This document shows positions 52,391 through 61,106 of a stretch of DNA of 64,000 bases, in pieces. The stretch is taken from contig NZ_AYOT01000146.1 of assembly GCF_000500045.1 (NCBI RefSeq), positions 186,001 through 250,000 on the forward strand, given 5' to 3'. A program made the translations under genes and the position numbers. This stretch comes from Borrelia persica No12 (GTDB taxonomy: Bacteria > Spirochaetota > Spirochaetia > Borreliales > Borreliaceae). The notes under the pieces are model-generated. The model worked only from the letters and a program-made list of their open reading frames with translations, did no database searches and was not told the origin of the DNA. How positions within the stretch are numbered: the stretch's first letter is position 1; the number at the start of each line of letters is the position of its first letter.

Positions 52391-52402
52391 ATAAGACCTC
52401 CC
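52388..52402 (-). promoter_or_regulatory. Strong SD with non-AUG (ATT) start of nanE
   Basis: On the minus strand GGGAGG, a 6-nt spacer and then ATT lead into the conserved nanE N-terminus. No ATG, GTG or TTG is in frame at this distance. Confidence 0.6.
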
Positions 52403-52540
52403 TAGATTTAATCATTTTCAAAGCTTAAGATTACAAACTATAATATTTTTACAAAAGATACAATTAACCAACGACTTAAATACACAGAAAACATAAATAT
52501 TATATAAAAACATACAATAAAATTAAGATATAATTTAACA

Positions 52541-53389
52541 ATGCCAAATAAAATTAACTGGTTTCCGGGTCATATGAAAAGGGCTTTGGAATTAATCCAA
52601 GTAAATATTAAAAAAACAAATATCGTATTAGAAATACTTGATGCTCGAGCTCCATTTAGCAGCAAAAATCCACTCATTGAAAAAATAATTAAAAACTCAA
52701 ATAAAGATAAAATAATACTTCTACACAAATCAGATCTTGTACAAGAAGGAGAAATTTTAAAATGGATAAAATATTTTGAAAATACTGGTAATAATGTATT
52801 GCTCACAAACATATACAAAAAAGGGATGAAAAAACAAATAATAGATAATATAAAAAAAATAGCCAATGTAAAACAAATTAAAAATTACAAAGAAAAAATA
52901 AAAGTTCTAGTAATTGGAGTACCAAATGTCGGAAAATCATCGATAATTAATCTATTAGTAGGCAAAAAAAGCACAAGTGTCGCAAATAAACCAGGACACA
53001 CAAAAAATATACAAATATTAAAAGTGAATGAAGAGATTAATATCTTTGACATGCCAGGAATATTATGGCACAACTTAGAAAATCAAGAAATCGCAAAAAA
53101 ATTGGCAATATTAGACATGATTAAAAATGAAATTATAGATAATACAGAACTTGCTCTATATCTACTTAAAGAAATGCATATCAAAAACAAAACCAAGTTT
53201 ATAGAAAAATATAATATAATATCAACAGACGCACTTGGAATTTTAGAAGAATTTGCAAAAACAAGAGGATTTATGAATAAAAAATATGTAGATATTGAGA
53301 CTGCATCAAAAATACTTATAAAAGAATACAGGGAAGGAAAATTTGGGAAAATCATACTTGACCTAAAGCGTCATAATGAAAATAAATAA
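52541..53389 (+). CDS. rbgA: Ribosome biogenesis GTPase RbgA/YlqF
   Basis: This 282-residue circularly permuted GTPase assembles the 50S subunit. The order is G4 (LLHKSDLV), G5-like, G1 (GVPNVGKSSIINLL), then G3 (DMPGIL), as expected. The N-terminal INWFPGHMKRAL is the family signature. A C-terminal ANTAR-like helical domain follows. The gene diverges from nanE and precedes the pot operon, whose promoter is in the 83-bp gap. Confidence 0.95.
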   Translation: MPNKINWFPGHMKRALELIQVNIKKTNIVLEILDARAPFSSKNPLIEKIIKNSNKDKIILLHKSDLVQEGEILKWIKYFENTGNNVLLTNIYKKGMKKQIIDNIKKIANVKQIKNYKEKIKVLVIGVPNVGKSSIINLLVGKKSTSVANKPGHTKNIQILKVNEEINIFDMPGILWHNLENQEIAKKLAILDMIKNEIIDNTELALYLLKEMHIKNKTKFIEKYNIISTDALGILEEFAKTRGFMNKKYVDIETASKILIKEYREGKFGKIILDLKRHNENK

Positions 53390-53394
53390 GATCA

Positions 53395-53423
53395 TTTACA
53401 TAAGCATTAATATAAAGTATAAT
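53395..53423 (+). promoter_or_regulatory. Promoter of the potABCD operon
   Basis: TTTACA (53395-53400) and a perfect TATAAT (53418-53423) are 17 bp apart. The predicted start is near 53430, about 43 nt before the potA TTG start. Confidence 0.65.
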
Positions 53424-53430
53424 CTAGTTT

Positions 53431-53452
53431 CATGTGACTTAATTGACACATG
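53431..53452 (+). promoter_or_regulatory. Inverted repeat in the potA leader
   Basis: CATGTG (53431-53436) and CACATG (53447-53452) flank 10 nt and sit right at the predicted transcript start, ahead of the AAAGGAGGG SD. It could be a 5' stabilising hairpin or an operator. Confidence 0.4.
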
Positions 53453-53472
53453 CAAAAGGAGGGTCCCATTAG

Positions 53473-54516
53473 TTGGAGAATTACATCCTAGAGATTCAAG
53501 ACTTAAGCCATTATTACACTGATAGTGATAATAAAACTCTAGATAAAATTAATTTAAAAATAAAAAAAAACGAATTTATTACCCTACTTGGTCCATCAGG
53601 ATGCGGAAAAACAACATTAATCAAAATAATAGGTGGTTTTTTAAACCAAAACGAAGGAAAAATTTATTTTCTATCAAAAGAGATTTCAAAAATTACGCCT
53701 AACAAAAGAGAGATCAATACAGTATTTCAAAATTATGCTCTCTTCCCACATATGAACGTTTTTGACAATATTTCATTTGGACTTAGAATGAAAAAATTAA
53801 ACAAAAATTTAATTAAAGAAAAAGTCAAAACAGTACTATCACTAATTGGCATGCAAAAATACGCATATAGAAATATTGATGAACTATCGGGTGGACAAAA
53901 ACAAAGGGTTGCAATAGCAAGAGCAATAATTATGGAACCAAAACTTTTATTATTAGACGAACCGCTCTCAGCACTAGATCTAAAAATGAGACAAGAAATG
54001 CAAAAAGAACTTAAAAAAATACAAAGAAAACTTGGAATAACATTCATCTACGTGACACACGATCAAGAAGAAGCATTAACAATGAGTGACAGAATAGTAG
54101 TGATGAATGAAGGGGTAATCCTTCAAATTGGAACACCTGAAGAAATTTACAATGAACCTAAAACAAAATTTGTAGCAAGCTTTATTGGTGAGAGTAATAT
54201 TTTCGAAGGAACTTATGAAGAAGAATTTGTCGTTAAAATGTTTGATAAAAATTTCAAATGTCTTGACACAGGATTTAAAAATAAAGAATCTGTTGACCTT
54301 GTAATTAGACCAGAAGACATAAAAATACTACCAAAAGGTCAAGGGGATTTAAGCGGAGTAATTACTTCAGCAGTATTTCAGGGTGTACACTACGAAATGA
54401 CATTAGAAATTCAGAAAGCCAATTGGTTAATTCAGAGTACCAAATTGACAAAAGTCGGCGAAGAAGTTGACATTGCATTGGGTCCTGATGATATTCATGT
54501 AATGTGTAAGGAATAA
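53473..54516 (+). CDS. potA: Spermidine/putrescine ABC transporter ATPase
   Basis: This 347-residue ATPase has Walker [11 protein letters not shown] at 40-49, the signature [15 protein letters not shown], Walker [13 protein letters not shown], the H-loop [14 protein letters not shown] and a C-terminal TOBE-type domain. The start codon is TTG with a strong AAAGGAGGG SD 9 nt upstream. Length fits PotA of B31. It is the first gene of potABCD and drives polyamine uptake, which matters because Borrelia is thought to lack polyamine synthesis. Confidence 0.95.
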   Translation: MENYILEIQDLSHYYTDSDNKTLDKINLKIKKNEFITLLGPSGCGKTTLIKIIGGFLNQNEGKIYFLSKEISKITPNKREINTVFQNYALFPHMNVFDNISFGLRMKKLNKNLIKEKVKTVLSLIGMQKYAYRNIDELSGGQKQRVAIARAIIMEPKLLLLDEPLSALDLKMRQEMQKELKKIQRKLGITFIYVTHDQEEALTMSDRIVVMNEGVILQIGTPEEIYNEPKTKFVASFIGESNIFEGTYEEEFVVKMFDKNFKCLDTGFKNKESVDLVIRPEDIKILPKGQGDLSGVITSAVFQGVHYEMTLEIQKANWLIQSTKLTKVGEEVDIALGPDDIHVMCKE

Positions 54517-54521
54517 TAAGT

Positions 54522-55319
54522 ATGAATAGGATAATGTTAATATTGTATACACTATTCTTATTAATCTTCATAATATTTCCATTAGTCATAATAATAACTT
54601 TAGGATTTCTCAACGAACAAAACAAATTCACATTTGCAAATTTTATAAGACTATTAGAACCAAGCTACTTGAAAATCTTTTCAAGAAGCATCAATTTCGC
54701 ATTAATTACAACAATTTTTTGCATATTAATTGGGTATCCCACAGCATGGTTTATATCTATGTCAAAAAAAAGTGTTCAAAATAACTTAATAATAATGATA
54801 ATACTTCCTATGTGGATTAATACCCTGCTTAGAACTTATGCTTGGATTAGAATACTTGGCAAAAATGGAATTATCAATAATTTACTCTTAGCAATGGGAC
54901 TTAAACCCATAGATTTGATTTACAATGAAAAAGCCGTCATAATCGGCATGATATACAATTTTTTACCATTTATGGTTCTACCAATATATATAGGTCTTAC
55001 AAAAATAAAACATGAATACATTGAAGCAGCAAGAGATCTTGGGGCTAGAATGTGGCAAATATTGTTATATATCAAAATACCATTAACATTATCATATCTT
55101 GCCACAGGAATAATAATGGTTTTTATTCCCTCAATCACAGTATTCATCATCTCAGATCTATTAGGAGGAGCTAAACAAATATTAATTGGAAACTTAATTG
55201 AAAAAGAATTTTTATTTGTACCAGACTGGAATACAGGAGCTGCCATATCATTTATCATAATGATAGTAATAGTAATATTTAATTTAATAATACTTAAACT
55301 AATGCAAAAAACAACGTAA
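54522..55319 (+). CDS. potB: Spermidine/putrescine ABC transporter permease PotB
   Basis: This 265-residue permease has six membrane segments and the EAA loop EAARDLGARMWQILLYIKIP that contacts PotA. It starts 5 bp after potA. By family it pairs with PotC to form the channel. Confidence 0.94.
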   Translation: MNRIMLILYTLFLLIFIIFPLVIIITLGFLNEQNKFTFANFIRLLEPSYLKIFSRSINFALITTIFCILIGYPTAWFISMSKKSVQNNLIIMIILPMWINTLLRTYAWIRILGKNGIINNLLLAMGLKPIDLIYNEKAVIIGMIYNFLPFMVLPIYIGLTKIKHEYIEAARDLGARMWQILLYIKIPLTLSYLATGIIMVFIPSITVFIISDLLGGAKQILIGNLIEKEFLFVPDWNTGAAISFIIMIVIVIFNLIILKLMQKTT

Positions 55320-55333
55320 AATATAGGGTAAAA

Positions 55334-56125
55334 ATGCTTAAAATATTAAAAAACACTTTTTTATTTTTGATATTTAGTTTTGTTTATGCTCCCATATTAA
55401 TTTTAGTAATTTACTCTTTCAATGCAGGAGATAATGGATTTTTCTTTCAAGGATTTAGTCTAAAATGGTATAAGGAAGTATTTGTATCACAACAAATAAA
55501 AACTGTCATATACAATACCTTACTAGTAGCAATAATATCGTCTTTAATCTCTATTATAATGGGAATTTTAGGGGCTTATAGCATATATAAAATTAAAAAT
55601 AAAAAAATAAAAACCATACTCTTATCAATAAATAAAATACCAATAATCAATCCTGACATTGTAACAGGAATTAGCCTGATGACATTTTATTCTTTAATTA
55701 AAATACAGCTGGGCTTCTCTACAATGTTAATGTCACACATAATCTTTTCAACACCTTACATAATAATCATAATTCTACCTAAGCTATATTCTTTTCCAGA
55801 AAATATCATTGACGCAGCTCGTGATCTTGGAGCATCAGAGAGTCAAATTTTTAAAAACTTAATACTACCAGAAATAATTGGAAGTATAATAACAGGAGGA
55901 CTTATTGCATTTATGTTATCGGTTGATGACTTTTTAATATCATTCTTCACAACAGGCAAAGGATTTAATAATCTGTCAATACTAATAAATTCTTTAACTA
56001 AGAGAGGAATCAAACCCATAATCAACGCCATTTCTTCTATACTATTTTTCGTAATACTTAGTCTCCTATTCATTATCAATAAATGCATAGGCATCAAAAA
56101 ATTAACAGTAGACACAGAAATTTAA
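55334..56125 (+). CDS. potC: Spermidine/putrescine ABC transporter permease PotC
   Basis: This 263-residue permease is the second channel subunit, with six membrane segments and the EAA loop DAARDLGASESQIFKNLILP. It starts 14 bp after potB. Its last codons (LTVDTEI and the stop) are repeated 85 bp downstream as part of a tandem duplication. Confidence 0.94.
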   Translation: MLKILKNTFLFLIFSFVYAPILILVIYSFNAGDNGFFFQGFSLKWYKEVFVSQQIKTVIYNTLLVAIISSLISIIMGILGAYSIYKIKNKKIKTILLSINKIPIINPDIVTGISLMTFYSLIKIQLGFSTMLMSHIIFSTPYIIIIILPKLYSFPENIIDAARDLGASESQIFKNLILPEIIGSIITGGLIAFMLSVDDFLISFFTTGKGFNNLSILINSLTKRGIKPIINAISSILFFVILSLLFIINKCIGIKKLTVDTEI

Positions 56126-56268
56126 CTAAAAAGAGTTTAATTGGAAAAAAAATTTTTAATATTTATAATAATTTATAATAATCTTATTAACAATAGACAC
56201 AGAAATTTAATAACAAGGAGTTTAATTATGAAAAAAAGTTTCATATTCATAACAATTTTAATGATTAT
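56101..56268 (+). repeat. ~85-bp tandem duplication spanning the potC end and potD start
   Basis: Copy 1 begins at 56101 and copy 2 at 56186. The first 26 bases differ by one (ATTAACAGTAGACACAGAAA versus ATTAACAATAGACACAGAAA, then TTTAA in both). Both then carry an SD-like AAAGAG or AAGGAG, TTTAATT and an A-rich start region. Copy 1 has lost the ATG; copy 2 is the working potD start and keeps a vestige of the potC end (LTIDTEI, stop). Confidence 0.8.
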
Positions 56269-57277
56269 ATCTTGTACATCACAAAAGAAACAAGTCTCTC
56301 TCAGTATCCTCAATTGGGCAGAATATATTAATGAAGATCTACTAGCTCAATTTGAAAAAGAACACAACATTAAAATAAATTATGAATATTGCAACAATAT
56401 TGAAGAAATGATGGCAAAGTTTAATAATACACAAGGTTATTATGATATTGTAGTTCCATCAGAGTATCTGATTGGTGAATTAATAAACGAAAATAAAATT
56501 GAACCTTTAGATTATTCAAAATTACCAAATGTCAAGAACAACATATTAAACGAACTTAAAAATTTAGAATATGATCCCGGCAACCTCTATTCTGTACCTT
56601 TTTTTTGGGGAGTAATGGGAATACTTTACAACAAAAACAAAATTGATATAAAAGACATGAACGAATTTGATATATTATTTAACCAAAAATATAAAAAAGA
56701 AATCGCAATGTTAGATTCTCCAAAAGAAAATATCGGTGTTGCTCTTAAAAAACTTGGTTATTCACTCAATGAACACAACATCCCTGTAATAAGAGAAGCT
56801 GAAAAATTATTAAAAGAACAAGCTTCTCTAGTAGTAGGATATTTCTCAGATATTGCTGCAAAATCATTAATGCTAAATGGCGAAGCATCTATTCAACTAA
56901 CATGGGGTGGAGAAGCTTTAGATGCCATGAATCAAGACCCAAATTTAGACTTTTATACTCCCACAAGCACAAATCTATGGATTGATGTTCTTGTAATCCC
57001 ATCAGATGCACCCAATAAAGAACTTGCCTATAAATTTATAAATTTCCTTTATGAAAATGAAGCATCTTATCTTAATTTTAAAGAAACAAAATACAATTCT
57101 CCAAACAAAAACGTTTTCGAAAGATTAAAAGAAGAAGCAAAAGAAAATCCTAAAATAAATCTATATTTAGACGAAAGATTTGCTCCAAAAGATTTTTTAA
57201 AACATGAAGTATTCAAAACGATACCAAAAAAAGTAAAAGAAGAACAAATGAGAATATATGTAGAAATATCATCCTAA
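56228..57277 (+). CDS. potD: Spermidine/putrescine-binding lipoprotein PotD
   Basis: This ~349-residue periplasmic binding protein starts with the signal peptide KKSFIFITILMIISC, a lipobox with Cys at ~16. LSILNWAEYINEDLL and FFWGVMGILYNKN and WGGEALDAM are typical PotD landmarks. The ATG at 56228 has AAGGAG as SD. The frame is open to a TTG at 56141, but that would bury the signal peptide; it arises from the tandem duplication. It ends in a terminator hairpin. Confidence 0.93.
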   Translation: MKKSFIFITILMIISCTSQKKQVSLSILNWAEYINEDLLAQFEKEHNIKINYEYCNNIEEMMAKFNNTQGYYDIVVPSEYLIGELINENKIEPLDYSKLPNVKNNILNELKNLEYDPGNLYSVPFFWGVMGILYNKNKIDIKDMNEFDILFNQKYKKEIAMLDSPKENIGVALKKLGYSLNEHNIPVIREAEKLLKEQASLVVGYFSDIAAKSLMLNGEASIQLTWGGEALDAMNQDPNLDFYTPTSTNLWIDVLVIPSDAPNKELAYKFINFLYENEASYLNFKETKYNSPNKNVFERLKEEAKENPKINLYLDERFAPKDFLKHEVFKTIPKKVKEEQMRIYVEISS

Positions 57278-57282
57278 AATCA

Positions 57283-57304
57283 AGGCACCTTGAAAAAGGT
57301 GCCT
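57283..57304. terminator. Hairpin between potD and nhaC
   Basis: AGGCACCTT (57283-57291) and AAGGTGCCT (57296-57304) form a perfect 9-bp stem with a GAAA tetraloop between two convergent genes. The T tract is poor on both strands. Confidence 0.7.
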
Positions 57305-57320
57305 ACCAAATTGATAAAAT

Positions 57321-58646
57321 TCAAAAACTAATTTTTCCTAATCTAAAAAAAGCTATGGAAAAAATAATAATAATGGCTAAAAACACCTGGTAATACAAAA
57401 ATGGCATAATTTCAAGTGGAGATATGGAACCCTTTGCAATATTCATAACACTTATCATATGCATTCCATATGGCAATGCACCAATTAAAGCACAAGAAGA
57501 AATTGAAAGCAATGCCGCACAACGTTTAGGACAAACAGAATTGGCCTCAGATATACCCTTAGTAACAGTTTCATTAACTAAAATTGCAAGACCACTATTT
57601 GATAAAAATCCTGTTACCATAATGATTAAAAAAGTAATTGTAAATTCAGCACTTCTTCTACATCTAGCTAAATACTTTAATTTAGTCAAAATCCACTCAA
57701 AACCCCCATGTCGAATAGTCATATACGAAATTCCACCTGTAAAAATAACAATAATAAGCATCTCACTTAAATCTAAAAGGCCATCATTAATCTTCTGAGC
57801 CATTAAAAGCAAAGTTAAATCACCATTAAAAATACCAATACCACCAGCAATCAATATTCCAAAAAATAAAACCAGAAAAACATCTACACCTAAGAATGCA
57901 AAAATCATAACAAAAAGATAAGGAACTACTTTAAAATAATTTATATCGCCAAGCTCAATATCAACTCCAACACCACCTATATAAGAACCCAAAATAGCAA
58001 ATGCCACAGTTGCTAAAATAGATGCAGGAAATGTAAAAAAAGCACCATTTCTAAAAACATCTATAATCCTAACTCCTTGGGTACGACTTGCAATAATAGT
58101 TGTATCTGATATTAAAGACATACTATCACCAAAAGCACCACCTCCAAGCACAGCTCCCGCGACCACTGGCAATGGAATACCACTCTTACCTGCTATCTCA
58201 AATCCAATTGGAGTAATAGCAACAACGGTTCCAAGAAAACTACCAGTCGCTGTTGAGAGAAAAAGACATATCAAAAATATTCCTGCTACTAATAAATTAG
58301 CGGGTATATATTTAAGACCAATATTTGCTACAGTTTCAACACTACCTATTTCCTTACAAACAGCAGAAAAAGCACCTGAAATCATAAAAATAAAAGATAT
58401 AAATATAATATCATTTTGCGCACACCCTTCAACAAATTCATTCAACTTATCTACAAATGAACCCTTAAATAAAAGAAAGGCTGTAACAACAGCTAATAAC
58501 ATAGCAATTATTGGTGGCATTTGATAAAAAGCCATCTCCACACCTCGAATCTCTAAAACCACTCCTGTTCCTACATACACAACAATAAAAACAAGAAAAG
58601 GAACAAGCCCCAAAAAATTTGGTTTTATATGATTATCTTTCTTCAT
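57321..58646 (-). CDS. nhaC: NhaC-family Na+/H+ antiporter
   Basis: This 441-residue membrane protein has about 11-12 membrane segments. It has the NhaC-family motif GGGAFGDSMSLISDTTIIASRTQG around residues 170-195, and a C-terminal NSGLAILVNETVTKG. The frame reaches a TTG at 58664, but the ATG at 58646 has the strong SD AGGGGGG. B31 has two adjacent nhaC genes here, as I recall; this window has one intact copy with a degraded gap upstream. It exchanges sodium (and perhaps malate or lactate) for protons; the substrate is by family only. Confidence 0.9.
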   Translation of the reverse strand: MKKDNHIKPNFLGLVPFLVFIVVYVGTGVVLEIRGVEMAFYQMPPIIAMLLAVVTAFLLFKGSFVDKLNEFVEGCAQNDIIFISFIFMISGAFSAVCKEIGSVETVANIGLKYIPANLLVAGIFLICLFLSTATGSFLGTVVAITPIGFEIAGKSGIPLPVVAGAVLGGGAFGDSMSLISDTTIIASRTQGVRIIDVFRNGAFFTFPASILATVAFAILGSYIGGVGVDIELGDINYFKVVPYLFVMIFAFLGVDVFLVLFFGILIAGGIGIFNGDLTLLLMAQKINDGLLDLSEMLIIVIFTGGISYMTIRHGGFEWILTKLKYLARCRRSAEFTITFLIIMVTGFLSNSGLAILVNETVTKGISEANSVCPKRCAALLSISSCALIGALPYGMHMISVMNIAKGSISPLEIMPFLYYQVFLAIIIIFSIAFFRLGKISF

Positions 58647-58664
58647 TTTAACCCCCCTATGCAA

Positions 58665-59500
58665 TCCACAAATTAATGAATTACCATCTAGATCTCTTTC
58701 CTTTTTTGACCATTAAGAAATCTAAACAACTTAATTTATAGCAAAAACTAAAAAATCCCTTTATCCCAAAATTAACCATAGATAAAATCATAAAAATAAA
58801 AACAATTAACAAATCTAAACTATCATTACCTATACAAGGAATACAAATCTTAATTCTACAAAACCCATATGGAAATTTGAGACCTGAAAATGCAAATAAA
58901 AATTTCTTAAAAAGAAGGACTTATATAAATAAGAAATATCATCTACAAACATTCCTCTTGCCTTCTTATCACAAATCAGTACACAAATACATCAACAAAT
59001 AAGAAGATATCATTAACCATAACATAACAAAATACAATGACAAAATCCTGTTAAGTTATCGCTTTAAATTAAATCCTAAATCTTAAACACTATATCCTAG
59101 CCATTTATCACAATTAAAATAAAAACTTGTCATTCAATATATCCAGGTAACAAACCAAACTTAAGATCTCTCCTCCTCTCAATAAATTTTAATAAGATCC
59201 CAAGATCAATATCAAAAGTTTAAATAGCTCCACCAATACCCATATTGATACAGAGTAACAATTCTATATCAAACCTCATTATTAATAAATTCCAGTCAAA
59301 CCTCAAGAACAGTAAAATAAATAAAAAAATACTAAAAATCTAGATATATATTTCTAACATTATACCATAAAATACAATATTAAAGGGTTCTAATGAAAAA
59401 ATTTATATTAAATAGAAAACTCAATTAAAATAAAGAGCATAAATTCAATTTACACAAATATCATTTGTATTTTATAAAATGAAACTATCATATATGATAA
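58665..59500 (-). pseudogene. 836-bp non-coding gap, probably a decayed second nhaC copy
   Basis: No ORF over 60 codons is open here. Two minus-strand fragments look weakly like NhaC. At about 59130-59255 GIGGAI, a stop and then TFDIDLG resemble the YIGGVGVDIELG segment of the intact gene. At about 58720-58880 KFPYG...GNDSLDLLIVFIFM resembles the C-terminal ALPYG...GSISPLEIM stretch. The order and strand fit a shrunken copy lying between zwf and nhaC, where B31 has its other nhaC. The rest is A+T-rich with frequent stops. Confidence 0.4.
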
Positions 59501-60934
59501 TTACATTTTACGCCAAAAATGATCTCTTTCTAATATTAAGTCGGCTTCAATTGGACCTTCTGAACCATAAAAATACTCCCTATTTTCTATATTACCCCAT
59601 TTATCAAGAATATCTGATACAAATTCCCAAGAGCTATTAATCTCATCATTACGAGCATACAAAGTTCTATCGCCTAAAAAAGCATCAAAAAGTAGTCTCT
59701 CATAAGATTCACAAAAGAATTTATTAAATGAAGCATGATAAGAAAATTCCATATTGGCCTCTTGAATCTCATAATTATAGCCTGGTCGTTTAGTGTTAAA
59801 TTTAATTTCAATTCCATCTCTCGGTTGAATTCTAAAAATCAAAGCATTTGAAAGATTATGTAGTCCAGCATTAAAAATAGTAAAATCGGGCTTTTTAAAC
59901 TGAATATATATCTCTGAAAATTTCCTAACAAGTGCTTTTCCAGTTCTAATATAAAAAGGAACACCAGACCAACGCCAATTATCAATAAATAATTTCATGG
60001 CCAAATAGGTTTCTGTATTTGAAGTACTTAAAAAATTAGCCTCCTCTTTATATCCTTTTTTTAAAACCCCTTGCACCCGAGAAGAGACATATTGCCCCTT
60101 AATAATATTATTTTGCATAGTCTCTTTATTAAATTTTCTTAAACTTTTTAAAACCTTAACCTTCTCATCATGAATAAAATCAGCATTAAACCCAATAGGA
60201 GGCTCCATAGCAATGAGACTTAAGAGTTGCAAAATATGATTCTGAACCATATCTCTCAATGCCCCAACAGAATCATAATATTCAGCCCTACCATCAATAC
60301 CAACTTCTTCTGCTACAGTAACTTGAACAAAATCCACATAACGATTATTCCAAATATTTTCAAAAATAGAATTTCCAAATCTAAATGTAAAAATATTTTG
60401 AACTGTTTCTTTTCCCAAATAATGATCTATTCTATAAATCTGTTCTTCTTTAAACACAGAATAAAGAAGAGAATTTAAGCGCCTAGCAGTATCAAGATTA
60501 CTCCCAAAAGGCTTCTCAAGAATAATTTTAGACAAATATGAAGTATCATCAAATAAATATAATTTCAAATTTCCAATTATTGCTCCATAAAATTCAGGAG
60601 ATGTTGAAAGATAATATATCCTCTCTCTATTGCTTAAGAGAGATGACAATTGCAAATAAGCATCCTTATCTCTAAAATCTCCTGATAAATAAATAGCAAA
60701 TTTCAAAAAATCATCAACTAAAGCAGTAGATTCTTCTTGCCACAAAGAATCCTTAATATAATTTTTAAGTTCTTCATCGGTAAAATCTTTACGTGAAAAT
60801 CCAATAATCCTAAAATTGCTAATATAACCATCTTTATATAAATTAAAAAGCGAAGGAATAAGTTTTTTTTTAGCCAAATTACCAGTAACACCAAAAATCA
60901 CAACATCAAAATTAGATACATTCTTTTCACTCAT
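59501..60934 (-). CDS. zwf: Glucose-6-phosphate 1-dehydrogenase
   Basis: This 477-residue enzyme starts the oxidative pentose phosphate pathway and makes NADPH. The coenzyme-binding motif GVTGNLAKKKLIPSL is at 15-29, and the substrate motif RIDHYLGKETVQN lies near 170. IRTGKALVRK follows the middle. GGAGAT is the SD. NADPH made here could feed HMG-CoA reductase and redox defence. It diverges from pncB across 172 bp. Confidence 0.97.
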   Translation of the reverse strand: MSEKNVSNFDVVIFGVTGNLAKKKLIPSLFNLYKDGYISNFRIIGFSRKDFTDEELKNYIKDSLWQEESTALVDDFLKFAIYLSGDFRDKDAYLQLSSLLSNRERIYYLSTSPEFYGAIIGNLKLYLFDDTSYLSKIILEKPFGSNLDTARRLNSLLYSVFKEEQIYRIDHYLGKETVQNIFTFRFGNSIFENIWNNRYVDFVQVTVAEEVGIDGRAEYYDSVGALRDMVQNHILQLLSLIAMEPPIGFNADFIHDEKVKVLKSLRKFNKETMQNNIIKGQYVSSRVQGVLKKGYKEEANFLSTSNTETYLAMKLFIDNWRWSGVPFYIRTGKALVRKFSEIYIQFKKPDFTIFNAGLHNLSNALIFRIQPRDGIEIKFNTKRPGYNYEIQEANMEFSYHASFNKFFCESYERLLFDAFLGDRTLYARNDEINSSWEFVSDILDKWGNIENREYFYGSEGPIEADLILERDHFWRKM

Positions 60935-60972
60935 AAACTATCTCCAACAAGTTAATTATACTATTATTCGCA

Positions 60973-61004
60973 TACCAAAAACCATCAAATTAACCCATTT
61001 GGTA
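60973..61004. repeat. Inverted repeat between zwf and pncB
   Basis: TACCAAA (60973-60979) and TTTGGTA (60998-61004) are 18 bp apart, in the shared promoter region of two divergent genes of NAD(P) metabolism. This is a possible operator, but chance is likely in A+T-rich DNA. Confidence 0.25.
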
Positions 61005-61106
61005 GCCAATAGTTATACCTGCCTTAAATTCACCAGGACAAAGCTGATTTAAAATCAAATATCATCAAATACAAAAATCAAATACCTATTGGTGTATAAT
61101 TAAGAA

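Noticed and set aside
56141-56227. Upstream extension of potD from a TTG
   Set aside because: It would place 29 residues before a good lipoprotein signal peptide; it comes from the tandem duplication.
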